Assembly (NCBI GenBank): GCA_038125265.1
Contig: JAYPDM010000003.1
Coordinates: forward strand, 1-64,000
Reading direction: 5' to 3'
Length of the DNA stretch: 64,000 nt
Source: JAURFX01 sp038125265
Lineage (GTDB): Bacteria; Pseudomonadota; Gammaproteobacteria; Steroidobacterales; Rariloculaceae
Shown here: positions 9,969 to 17,294 of the stretch, piece by piece
Layout: each line of letters opens with the position of its first letter
How positions within the stretch are numbered: the stretch's first letter is position 1
Position numbers and translations under genes: made by a program
The notes under the pieces: generated by a model
What the model saw: the letters and a program-made list of their open reading frames with translations, nothing else
The model's database searches: none
What the model was told of the DNA's origin: nothing

Positions 9969-10364
9969 ATGGCTAAGACTGAAACTTTTTATGGTACTGG
10001 GAGAAGAAAGAGTTCTTCTGCAAGAGTTTTTTTAAGAAGCGGTAAAGGTAAAATAATTGTAAATGGCAAGCCTCTTGATGAATTCTTTGGAAGAAAGACG
10101 TCAAGCATGATTGTCAGACAGCCCCTTGAGGCTATAAACCAGACTGAATCCTTTGATTTGCATGTCACCGTTGAAGGTGGAGGGACCAGTGGCCAAGCAG
10201 GCGCAATAAGACATGGTATTTCAAGGGCGCTCCTAAGCATGGATGAAACTTTAAGATCAAAGCTCAGAAAACATGGCTTTTTAACGAGAGATGCTCGAGA
10301 AGTAGAGCGCAAAAAAGTTGGCCTTAGAAAGGCAAGAAGAGCAACCCAGTTCTCTAAACGTTAA
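9969..10364 (+). CDS. rpsI: 30S ribosomal protein S9
   Basis: 131 residues. Shows the S9 signatures GTGRRKSSSARV at the N-terminus, SGQAGAIRHGISRALL in the middle and the basic tail ending RRATQFSKR that reaches the P-site tRNA. Co-transcribed with rplM. The last 11 bases overlap the end of rpiA on the opposite strand, so no separate terminator is visible. Confidence 0.99.
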   Translation: MAKTETFYGTGRRKSSSARVFLRSGKGKIIVNGKPLDEFFGRKTSSMIVRQPLEAINQTESFDLHVTVEGGGTSGQAGAIRHGISRALLSMDETLRSKLRKHGFLTRDAREVERKKVGLRKARRATQFSKR

Positions 10365-11019
10365 TTTCAATTTCTTTTATAGAATCGTCGGAAGCGATTA
10401 TTAATTTATCAGCTCCTCTTTTGCCAAAAATTCCTACTGTAACTACTCCTGGAATCTGATTTATCACTGACTCCATTTCAATTGGATTTAAAATTTTAAG
10501 GTTATAAACATCTAATATTAAATTACCATTGTCGGTAATAAAACCTTCTCTAAGTTGAGGCTGGCCACCTAGAGAAATCATTCTTTTTGCAACTAGAGAG
10601 CTTGCCATTGGAATTACTTCTATTGGCAAAGGAAATCTTCCTAATACATCAACAAGCTTCGAGTCATCAATGATACAAATAAATTCTCTAGCATATTGCG
10701 CTAATATCTTCTCCCTTGTTAATGCGCCCCCACCACCTTTAATAAGATGACCATGAATCGTCGCTTCGTCTGCACCATCAATATATAGATCAATTAGATC
10801 AAAAGCATTGGGCTCCTCAGTAATAATATTCTGATTCCTTAAAATTTCTGTTGTTGCATTTGAACTTGAAACAACACCCTTGAAACTAAATTCAGATAAG
10901 TTAGCAATTTCAAGAAATTTATTAACAGTTGAACCTGTTCCTACACCCAAAACAATACCATCAGATAGCTTACTTGCAGCTACCTCTGCTACTCTAACTT
11001 TCTTTTGATCTTGATCCAT
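10354..11019 (-). CDS. rpiA: Ribose-5-phosphate isomerase A
   Basis: 221 residues (E. coli 219). Interconverts ribose 5-phosphate and ribulose 5-phosphate in the pentose phosphate pathway, supplying PRPP synthase (prs, 49193). Motifs seen: GVGTGSTVNKF phosphate loop, DGADEA with the catalytic acid, and KGGGGALTREK. Downstream of a terminator that separates it from the histone-like gene, so it should have its own promoter in 11020-11030, which I cannot define clearly. Confidence 0.97.
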   Translation of the reverse strand: MDQDQKKVRVAEVAASKLSDGIVLGVGTGSTVNKFLEIANLSEFSFKGVVSSSNATTEILRNQNIITEEPNAFDLIDLYIDGADEATIHGHLIKGGGGALTREKILAQYAREFICIIDDSKLVDVLGRFPLPIEVIPMASSLVAKRMISLGGQPQLREGFITDNGNLILDVYNLKILNPIEMESVINQIPGVVTVGIFGKRGADKLIIASDDSIKEIEINV

Positions 11020-11030
11020 TTCTATATTTT

Positions 11031-11057
11031 AAAAAAAAAGCCCGCAAAATGCGGGCT
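11031..11057 (-). terminator. Rho-independent terminator of the histone-like gene
   Basis: On the minus strand AGCCCGC and GCGGGCT form a 7-bp stem around a 5-base loop (11039-11057) followed by a run of nine or more T. It lies just after the stop codon (11090-11092) of the histone-like gene and before rpiA. Confidence 0.85.
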
Positions 11058-11089
11058 AATTTTATATGTAAGTTAAGTAATTGATTTAC

Positions 11090-11537
11090 TTACTTTTTCT
11101 TTTTAGCAGCTTTCTTTTTAGGAGCAGCTTTTTTTGCAACTGCTTTTTTCTTAGCTACTTTCTTTTTAGCAGCTTTCTTTTTAGGAGCAGCTTTTTNNNN
11201 NNNNNNNNNNNNNNNNNNNNNNNNNNNNNNNNNNNNNNNNNNNNNNNNNNNNNNNNNNNNNNNNNNNNNNNNNNNNNNNNNNNNNNNNNNNNNNNNCAGC
11301 TTTCTTTTTAGGAGCAGCTTTTTTCTTAGCTACTTTCTTTTTAGCAGCTTTTTTTACTACTTTTTTCTTAGCTACTTTCTTTTTAGCAGCTTTCTTTTTA
11401 GGAGCAGCTTTTTTCTTAGCTACTTTTTTCTTAGCTACTTTCTTTTTAGGAGCAGCTTTTTTCTTAGCCACTTTTTTAGCAACTTTTTTCTTTGCTACTT
11501 TTTTAGCAACTTTTTTCTTTGCAGGTTTTTTTGCCAT
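11090..11537 (-). CDS. Lys/Ala-rich histone H1-like protein, interrupted by assembly gap
   Basis: The protein is almost entirely Lys, Ala, Val and Pro in repeats of the types KKKVAKK and KKAAPKKKA, as in bacterial histone H1-like DNA-binding proteins and AlgP-type proteins. The start MAKKPAKKK is preceded by GGAGA about 9 bases upstream. 80 residues are readable before the 100-N gap (11197-11296) and about 36 after it, ending KKKK-stop. As written the two sides are out of frame, but the flanks share 27 bases and merging them restores one frame. True repeat number is unknown. Expected role: nucleoid compaction or RNA binding, from composition only. Confidence 0.75.
11197..11296. other. Assembly gap of 100 N inside the lysine-rich repeat
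   Basis: Exactly 100 N. The sequence left of the gap ends with the same 27 bases with which the right side begins, both copies of the repeat unit encoding KKAAPKKKA. The repeat evidently broke the assembly; the number of N is a placeholder. Confidence 0.95.
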
Positions 11538-11615
11538 AACAAAATTTCTCCATGTCGAGGTTACACATAAAGTATAACTAAATTAATTTAAATTTCTAGT
11601 AAGTATAATTTTTTT

Positions 11616-12077
11616 TCATTGACCTAAAGATAATATAAATTTCCATTCTTTTTCTTCAACTGGAATTATTGATAATCGATTTCCTTTAGCAAGTAGTTTG
11701 AAGTTCAAAAGTTCTTTTTGTGCATATTTTTTTAAAGACTCAAGTGTAATTATATTTTTTAATTTACGTTCAAATTTAACATCTACCATAAACCATCTTG
11801 GATTCTCTTTTGTGGATGCAGGATCGTAATACTTAGAAAATTTATCTAAAGCTGAGAAATCTGCATAGGATTCAGAATAGATAGACATCACACCATAGAT
11901 CCCAATAACGTCACAATTCGAGTGATAGAAAAAAGCTAAATCACCAGGATTCATATCCTTCATCATGAAATTTCGAGCCTGATAATTTCTGATACCATCC
12001 CAACAAGTTTTCCTATCTTTTTTAAGATCATCGATACTGTATACGCTAGGCTCTGATTTCATTAACCAATATTTCAT
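11616..12077 (-). CDS. EVE domain protein
   Basis: 153 residues, a single EVE domain. The N-terminus (YWLMKSEPSVYSIDDL) followed by CWDGIRNYQARNFM and the GDLAFFYHS core match the family of small proteins related to human THYN1. The fold is PUA-like and is thought to bind modified bases in DNA or RNA; the substrate here is unknown. It lies directly downstream of the 5-formyl-THF cyclo-ligase gene (4 bases), in the 6S RNA transcription unit, an association seen in other gammaproteobacteria. Confidence 0.9.
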   Translation of the reverse strand: MKYWLMKSEPSVYSIDDLKKDRKTCWDGIRNYQARNFMMKDMNPGDLAFFYHSNCDVIGIYGVMSIYSESYADFSALDKFSKYYDPASTKENPRWFMVDVKFERKLKNIITLESLKKYAQKELLNFKLLAKGNRLSIIPVEEKEWKFILSLGQ

Positions 12078-12081
12078 ATTA

Positions 12082-12648
12082 TTAATATATAACAGTCTCA
12101 GTAATCACGCTGGTAAGCTTCTCATCCCAGGCCTTAGAAGGAACGGTAGATATTTTCTGTATGTCAAAGGCAACGCCTATAAATTCAATATTTTGATTAC
12201 CTAATCTGCGAACTCTTGATATTAATTTGTCATAAAATCCACCACCATGCCCGAGCCTTTGAAGGCTTGAATCAAAGCCTACTAATGGGATAAAGAATAT
12301 TTTTATATTTTTTACTTGGTCTGGTTTTAAATCTAACGGCTCTCTTATTCCATATTTATTGAAATGGAATTTTGTATTATGCGAAATTTCATTAAAGATA
12401 ATTTCATTACCCCGGACAATAGGGACATAAAATCTTCTATCAGATAGAGCTTTAAGTTTTAAAATTAAATCTATTGATGGCTCTCTATCGGTATTAAGAA
12501 AAATTCCGATTTCTTTTTTTTTGCTTCTGATAATGATTTCTTCAATAGAAGTATTAATCTTATTTGATTTAACTGCTTTGTCTTCTTGGCTGAGAAGATC
12601 TAATTTGGATTTTAATTTAGCTCTAAAATAAACTTTATCTTGAATCAT
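12082..12648 (-). CDS. ygfA: 5-formyltetrahydrofolate cyclo-ligase
   Basis: 188 residues from the ATG at 12648 (E. coli 182). ATP-dependent conversion of 5-formyl-THF to methenyl-THF, recycling folate from the glycine/serine hydroxymethyl side reaction. The signature RLGHGGGFYDKLI is near residue 140. The frame also has ATGs at 12681 and 12678, but these fall inside the 3' strand of 6S RNA, so 12648, eight bases after the RNA's closing stem, is the likely start. As in E. coli, it is expected to be read from the 6S RNA transcript. Confidence 0.92.
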   Translation of the reverse strand: MIQDKVYFRAKLKSKLDLLSQEDKAVKSNKINTSIEEIIIRSKKKEIGIFLNTDREPSIDLILKLKALSDRRFYVPIVRGNEIIFNEISHNTKFHFNKYGIREPLDLKPDQVKNIKIFFIPLVGFDSSLQRLGHGGGFYDKLISRVRRLGNQNIEFIGVAFDIQKISTVPSKAWDEKLTSVITETVIY

Positions 12649-12654
12649 TTTAAA

Positions 12655-12826
12655 GACTCCCGCATTAGCCGTTAGCATCATGATCCCTCGAACCAGAAGT
12701 TAAGGGCGGAATTACCGTTTAATGTTTTAGGTTCACCCGTAGGTTACTCACCACAATAAATTTTTATTCCAAATATTATAAATTAGGAGCGAGAGCATTC
12801 TGTTGCCATCGAACCATGCAGGAGCA
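12655..12826 (-). ncRNA. ssrS: 6S RNA
   Basis: Lies between zapA and the cyclo-ligase gene, the conserved gammaproteobacterial location. The ends can form a closing stem: CTCCTGCAT (12816-12824) pairs with ATGCGGGAG (12657-12665), nine pairs with one G-U. Inside, GGTGAG followed about 17 bases later by ACCTAAAAC resembles the conserved part of E. coli 6S past the central bubble. A -10-like TATGAT on the minus strand (12832-12837) would start transcription at about 12825, matching the stem. Length about 170 nt. 6S mimics an open promoter and sequesters sigma70 polymerase. Confidence 0.88.
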
Positions 12827-12842
12827 TAAATATCATATCAAT

Positions 12843-13127
12843 TTATTTTACCTGAGAGAGGATTTCTCTAATTGAAAAAATCTTTTCATTCAAAGATGAA
12901 TCAATATCATCATCCTGTTCCTTAATTCTTAGAAACTGATCGGTGATATTAAGTGCTGCCATGACTGCAATTCTATCAACTCCGATCACTTTTCCGCTAT
13001 CTCTAATATCTCTCATATTCTTACTTAAAAATTGAGCAGATTTTACTAGATATTCTTCTTCCTCTTTAGGGCAAGAAAATTGATACTCTTTATCCAGTAT
13101 TTTTACAATCACTTCCTTATTGCTCAT
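12843..13127 (-). CDS. zapA: Cell division protein ZapA
   Basis: 94 residues, slightly shorter than E. coli ZapA (109). N-terminal beta segment (VIVKILDKEYQFSCP), the conserved RIAVMAALNITDQFL helix and a C-terminal coiled coil match the FtsZ-ring stabiliser. It overlaps the stop of the upstream coiled-coil gene by four bases (ATGA), so the two are translationally coupled. Immediately upstream of 6S RNA, as in E. coli. Confidence 0.93.
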   Translation of the reverse strand: MSNKEVIVKILDKEYQFSCPKEEEEYLVKSAQFLSKNMRDIRDSGKVIGVDRIAVMAALNITDQFLRIKEQDDDIDSSLNEKIFSIREILSQVK

Positions 13128-13354
13128 GAGGCTTCCAATGTTTTTAGTCGATGTATGATAGATTCAACCTTAGAGATCGCAGTATTATTTTTCTGAATAA
13201 GTCCTGCCTTCTCGGCAACAAGATTTTCTTGTCTTTGCTTTAAAAGTTCATTTTCTTCTTTGAGTGAGTTATAACTTCTGACCAGCTCAAGCAGAGAGCG
13301 CTCAAGTTCATCTAATTCCTTAATGAGACTAATTTTAGTATCTTGACTTGTCAT
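13124..13354 (-). CDS. Short coiled-coil protein, TIGR02449/ZapB-like
   Basis: 76 residues, nearly all one amphipathic coiled coil with heptad leucines (LIKELDELERSLLELV, then EENELLKQR). Genes of this type precede zapA in many gammaproteobacteria and the protein is thought to act with the division ring; that role is inferred from neighbourhood. The ATG is only 6 bases from a good -10 element (see the promoter at 13361-13389), so the message may lack a leader. Confidence 0.8.
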   Translation of the reverse strand: MTSQDTKISLIKELDELERSLLELVRSYNSLKEENELLKQRQENLVAEKAGLIQKNNTAISKVESIIHRLKTLEAS

Positions 13355-13360
13355 ATAGAT

Positions 13361-13389
13361 ATCTTATGGCCCGATTATTTATTCGTCAA
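13361..13389 (-). promoter_or_regulatory. Promoter of the ZapB-like/zapA/6S unit
   Basis: On the minus strand TTGACG (13384-13389) and TAAGAT (13361-13366) are 17 bases apart. Six bases separate the -10 element from the ATG at 13354, so the start site would fall at or next to the A of ATG and the transcript may be leaderless. Confidence 0.6.
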
Positions 13390-13398
13390 TTATATATA

Positions 13399-13426
13399 TT
13401 TGAGTTTTGCCAAAGGGGTTTATAAT
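13399..13426 (+). promoter_or_regulatory. Candidate promoter of pepP
   Basis: A perfect TATAAT (13421-13426) lies 7 bases before the pepP ATG, with a weak -35 TTTGAG (13399-13404) 16 bases upstream. If used, transcription starts at about the ATG. It is back to back with the minus-strand promoter at 13361-13389, so the two overlap very little. Confidence 0.45.
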
Positions 13427-13433
13427 ACCCTCA

Positions 13434-14741
13434 ATGAATAAAGAAATAGATATTTTCTTAGGCCGAAGGAAAAAACTGCTTAAGAAGCTCAAAAGCAATA
13501 GCGCTGTTGTAATTGCAACCAATCCCTTTCAAACAAGAAGCAGGGATACTGAATTTACATTTAGACCCGATAGCGATTTCTTTTATTTAACAGGATTCTC
13601 AGAGCCGAATGCGGTTCTTTTATTAGTAAATACTCCCCAACCACAGTCAATTTTATTTTGTAAAGAAAGAGATGCTTTCAAGGAGATGTGGGATGGAAAT
13701 ATTACTGGCACAAAAAGAGCAAAGCGAAATTTTGGATTTGACACAGCAATTGACATTAATTTAATTGATCAAGAGATGCCAAATTTAATTTCCGGCATTG
13801 ATACCATTTATTATTCGATGACAGCTTTGAATAACTTGCATGATTCGCTCATGAGATGGTCAAAGGCTGTCTCTAAAACAAGGTATAAAAGTAAAGCACC
13901 AAAAGTCTTTGAAGATATTGATGAGACCGTTCATGAGATGAGAATTATCAAAGATAATCATGAAAAAGATATCATGCGAAAATCAGCCCAAATTGCAGCA
14001 AGTGCACATATCAATGCTATGAAAGCCTGCAAGCCCGGAATGTATGAATTCGAATTAGAGTCCGAGTTTCTCTATGAGTTTAAAAAGCATGGGTCAACTG
14101 TTTCCTATGATTCTATTGTCGGCGCTGGCAATAACGCATGCGTGCTTCATTACCGTGAAAATTCCAGCAAAATCAAGTCAGGTGATTTAATTTTAATTGA
14201 CGCTGGCTGCGAATATAAAATGTATGCCTCAGATATTACACGGACTTTCCCTGCAAATGGTAAATTTACAAACGCTCAAAAAGAAATTTATGAAATTGTC
14301 TACGAGGCCAATCGGGCGGCTATCAAAAAAGTTGTACCAGGTAATATTTGGTCAGATCCTCACGATGCCGCAGTAAGAGTAATTACTCGAGGACTGGTTG
14401 AATTGGGTTTGCTTAAGGGCAACGTAAATCAATTAATAAAAAATAACGCCCATACAGAATTTTTTATGCATAAAACCGGACACTGGTTAGGTATCGATGT
14501 TCATGATGTTGGTAGATATCTCGATGGAGAAAAGCCAAGGCAATTCAGACCCGGAATGATTACCACGATTGAGCCAGGAATTTACATTAGTAATAATTCT
14601 CGTGCTCCAAAAAAATACCGAGGAATTGGCATTCGTCTCGAGGACGATGTTCTAGTAACTAAATCCAAACCAGAAATATTAACTAAGGATGTCCCTATTA
14701 CTATTAATGCAATTGAGCATTTAATGGCATCTAACGCCTAG
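13434..14741 (+). CDS. pepP: Xaa-Pro aminopeptidase P
   Basis: 435 residues from the ATG at 13434 (E. coli PepP 441). Removes N-terminal residues preceding proline. N-terminal creatinase-like domain (TRSRDTEFTFRPDSDFFYL) then the pita-bread metallopeptidase domain with metal ligands in the segments IDAGCEYKMYASDITRTF, the HKTGHWLGIDVHD histidines, TTIEPGIY and GIRLEDD. A TTG at 13407 is in frame but the ATG follows the -10 element and fits the family length. Heads the pepP-ubiH-ubiI cluster conserved next to zapA; the usual ygfB between them is missing. Confidence 0.95.
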   Translation: MNKEIDIFLGRRKKLLKKLKSNSAVVIATNPFQTRSRDTEFTFRPDSDFFYLTGFSEPNAVLLLVNTPQPQSILFCKERDAFKEMWDGNITGTKRAKRNFGFDTAIDINLIDQEMPNLISGIDTIYYSMTALNNLHDSLMRWSKAVSKTRYKSKAPKVFEDIDETVHEMRIIKDNHEKDIMRKSAQIAASAHINAMKACKPGMYEFELESEFLYEFKKHGSTVSYDSIVGAGNNACVLHYRENSSKIKSGDLILIDAGCEYKMYASDITRTFPANGKFTNAQKEIYEIVYEANRAAIKKVVPGNIWSDPHDAAVRVITRGLVELGLLKGNVNQLIKNNAHTEFFMHKTGHWLGIDVHDVGRYLDGEKPRQFRPGMITTIEPGIYISNNSRAPKKYRGIGIRLEDDVLVTKSKPEILTKDVPITINAIEHLMASNA

Positions 14742-14742
14742 T

Positions 14743-15936
14743 TTGTCTTATCAGGTTGCTATAGTCGGGGGTGGTTTAGCTGGTAAGGCTCTTGCCCTAG
14801 CATTAGCCGATACCAGTATCGGCTCAATAATTTTTGAGAGAGAAAAAGATTTTTATAGCAATGATAATCGAGTATTTGCTCTATCGAATGGGTCTCTTAG
14901 AATCTTAGATCACCTGAAACTCCTTGAGGAACTTGAAGAAGATTCATATCCAATAGAAAAGATCCATATTTCCTATGCAAAAAAATTTGGCACCTCATTG
15001 ATTCATGCAAGCGAAGAGAATGTTGACATCTTAGGAAGATCAATCTCTGTAAAAAAACTAAATGAACTACTAAATGAAAAAATTGCAAATAGTGAATTAA
15101 TCGATATCAGATATGGAGACGTAGAATTAATTAAAGATCAAAAACAAGGCGAAAGATACCAACTTAAATATCACGATTCTGGTCAACATTTTCAATTTGA
15201 TCCAGCACTGATCATTGCATGTGATGGCTTGAATTCTTCAGTGAGAAAAACTTTAGGAATAAAAGTGAATGAAAAGGATTACCAACAAATTGCAAGTATT
15301 TTTCATGTGAGCGCAAAGAAGGAAGTTCAATTTACAGCTTTCGAGAGGTTTGCCAGAGACTCGGCTATTGCAATGATACCCAATGGAAAAGATCATTACA
15401 CGGCTGTCTGGGTTATGAATGCCAAAGGATTTGATCAAGAGAAATTTAGAGATTCTCAATATTTACAGTCTGCATTTAATGAATCTTTTGGCAAACGGTT
15501 GGGACCATTAAAAGTCAAAGATAATACCTCCTTCTTTCCCCTGAAAAGATCTATTTCGGAGCTCTCCTATAAAAAAAATGTTTTGATGATTGGGAGTTCA
15601 GCAATCCATTTACACCCGATCGCAGGTCAGGGATATAACTTAATTCTTCGTGATATTGCTGTCGTCGCTGAGCTCCTTGGTAATCAAGCGAAGAAAAATA
15701 ATTTAAATTTAAAGCAGTTTTTAAATGAATATGATCAATGGAGGCATGAAGACCATCAAAAAGTAAGTACCTTCACCCATGGTCTTGGTAAGTTAAGTAG
15801 TGGATCTTTGCCATTTGTAAAAGAATTCTTTGGTTTAGGACTTTTCTTTTTTGATACACTCAGCGAAGGAAAGAATCTTTTATCTAAGCACACCATGGGC
15901 CTAACAGGTCGAATGCCCAAGGCTATGATCAGATAA
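14743..15936 (+). CDS. ubiH: 2-octaprenyl-6-methoxyphenol hydroxylase UbiH
   Basis: 397 residues. FAD-dependent aromatic hydroxylase of ubiquinone synthesis. FAD-binding GGGLAGKALALAL at the N-terminus, a second FAD motif IIACDGLNSSVRK in the middle and the HLHPIAGQGYNL motif in the C-terminal part, typical of the UbiH/COQ6 family. The start is a TTG one base after the pepP stop; I see no better ATG. Assigned UbiH rather than UbiI by its place between pepP and a second family member, as in E. coli. Confidence 0.9.
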   Translation: MSYQVAIVGGGLAGKALALALADTSIGSIIFEREKDFYSNDNRVFALSNGSLRILDHLKLLEELEEDSYPIEKIHISYAKKFGTSLIHASEENVDILGRSISVKKLNELLNEKIANSELIDIRYGDVELIKDQKQGERYQLKYHDSGQHFQFDPALIIACDGLNSSVRKTLGIKVNEKDYQQIASIFHVSAKKEVQFTAFERFARDSAIAMIPNGKDHYTAVWVMNAKGFDQEKFRDSQYLQSAFNESFGKRLGPLKVKDNTSFFPLKRSISELSYKKNVLMIGSSAIHLHPIAGQGYNLILRDIAVVAELLGNQAKKNNLNLKQFLNEYDQWRHEDHQKVSTFTHGLGKLSSGSLPFVKEFFGLGLFFFDTLSEGKNLLSKHTMGLTGRMPKAMIR

Positions 15937-15938
15937 CT

Positions 15939-17075
15939 ATGCAGCGAATAACTATTATCGGCAGTGGCATTACTGCAAATATAGCAGCTTTAGCTTTTTC
16001 TAATATTTATGGGCTCGAAGTAGTTCTCGTAAAGTCAGAAAAAAAAATGAATGCCAATGCATCAAGGCACTTTGCGATTTCCCCTGCATCCATAGAGCTG
16101 CTTGAATCTCTAGACATCTGGGGTGATATTAAATTGAGTGCAACACCCTTTGGCCTAATGCATCTTAGGTCCGGATCAGGTGATAATGCAAAGTCACTCC
16201 TAATTGAGGCTAGAGCATTCGGAAAGGATATGCTGGGTATGATTGTGCAAGAACACAACTTAATAGAGGCATTGAATAAAGTTGTTGAGCAAAAGGTCAA
16301 AGCCAATGCAATTAAAAAATCAGATTATAAAAAGACGATCTCTCTCTTTACTAAAGATGAAAAAACGAGACCCGATGAGATTTTTCTTGTGTTAGATAAA
16401 AGCTTAGATTTTTTGATTCAAACAGTAAGCCCCAATTCAAGAAAAATTAAATATCATGAGTCGGCCTTGGTCACTGAGATACAGACCCGACAAGAGATAG
16501 ATCCTATTGCATGGCAAAATTTTACTCAGTATGGCCCATTAGCCCTTTTACCAAGTAAAGAGAATAGATATTCATTGATCTGGTCACTCCATAATTCTCA
16601 AATTAGTGATTTTCAAGGTAAAACCGATGAAGAGCTTCTTGGAATGATCAGTGAGTTCTTTCCTGAGATTAATTTTGAGAGCGCGCAACTTACGGAACGA
16701 TCTTTTTTTCCATTGAAAGCGTTTCACACAAATAACTATTTCAAAGGCAATGTGGTTCTAGCAGGGGATTGTGCGCACCAGTTACTCCCATTGGCAGGAC
16801 AGGGTCTCAATCTTGGAATTGCTGATATTGGAGAACTTGCTTGCCAGATTAAAAAAGGTCTTGGAGAATCATTGCTTGTCTCAGATAGGAAAATATTAAG
16901 CAAATATCAGGCCAAAAGGCATAAGGAGAATACGAAAATGATCTTATTCACTGATTTGATTGATAAAGCATTCCGGACAAATTCACGCATCGCATCAAAT
17001 TTACTTACCTTGGCAGACTATCCAATTATAAAAAATTGGATGATTCACCAGGCCGGAGGCCAAATCAGTAAATAA
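15939..17075 (+). CDS. UbiI/VisC-like FAD-dependent ubiquinone hydroxylase
   Basis: 378 residues, paralogous to the gene before it. FAD-binding IIGSGITANIAALAF at the N-terminus and the C-terminal GDCAHQLLPLAGQGLNLG motif are clear; the central DG motif is degraded to a region around VLDKSLDFLIQ. The E. coli order pepP-ubiH-ubiI-gcvT is repeated, so the best guess is the C5-hydroxylase UbiI, but UbiF/UbiL-like specificity cannot be excluded from sequence. Starts 2 bases after ubiH. Rather diverged in its middle third. Confidence 0.78.
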   Translation: MQRITIIGSGITANIAALAFSNIYGLEVVLVKSEKKMNANASRHFAISPASIELLESLDIWGDIKLSATPFGLMHLRSGSGDNAKSLLIEARAFGKDMLGMIVQEHNLIEALNKVVEQKVKANAIKKSDYKKTISLFTKDEKTRPDEIFLVLDKSLDFLIQTVSPNSRKIKYHESALVTEIQTRQEIDPIAWQNFTQYGPLALLPSKENRYSLIWSLHNSQISDFQGKTDEELLGMISEFFPEINFESAQLTERSFFPLKAFHTNNYFKGNVVLAGDCAHQLLPLAGQGLNLGIADIGELACQIKKGLGESLLVSDRKILSKYQAKRHKENTKMILFTDLIDKAFRTNSRIASNLLTLADYPIIKNWMIHQAGGQISK

Positions 17076-17123
17076 ATTATTTATTATTTTATATAGATTA
17101 GGTAATATGAAAACTCGAAACGA

Positions 17124-17275
17124 TTCTATCTGGAGACGTTTAATTTTTTAGAGGCCGAAGGCGCAATTGCTCAAAAACGCTCAGGCAAAAGGACGGATAG
17201 AATTTCGACTCTGGAGAGCGGGTGCAGGCCCCACCGAAGGTGTTTTAATCTCTCAGGTAACAGGACAGAGGAGCG
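17124..17275 (+). promoter_or_regulatory. Tandem glycine riboswitch
   Basis: Two aptamers precede gcvT. The first (about 17126-17200) is closed by CTATC/GATAG and contains GGCCGAAGGCGCAA and CTCAGGCAAAAGGAC. The second (about 17208-17271) contains GGGTGCAGG, CACCGAAGGTG and CTCTCAGGTAACAGGAC. These are the conserved glycine-binding cores, separated by a linker of about seven bases. A -10-like TAATAT at 17103-17108 may be the promoter, without a convincing -35. No terminator hairpin follows, so control may act at translation of gcvT, whose ATG is about 20 bases downstream. Confidence 0.93.
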
Positions 17276-17294
17276 ATATTTTTGGACTGTTACT

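Noticed and set aside
11081..11311. Plus-strand frame across the first gap
   Set aside because: It is the complement of the lysine-rich repeat, gives a Phe/Leu/Ser-rich product and depends on translating N.
12649..12681. Upstream ATGs (12681, 12678) as start of the cyclo-ligase
   Set aside because: They lie within 6S RNA, and the family length fits the start at 12648.
13407..13433. TTG start for pepP at 13407
   Set aside because: It would place the start upstream of the TATAAT and add nine unconserved residues.
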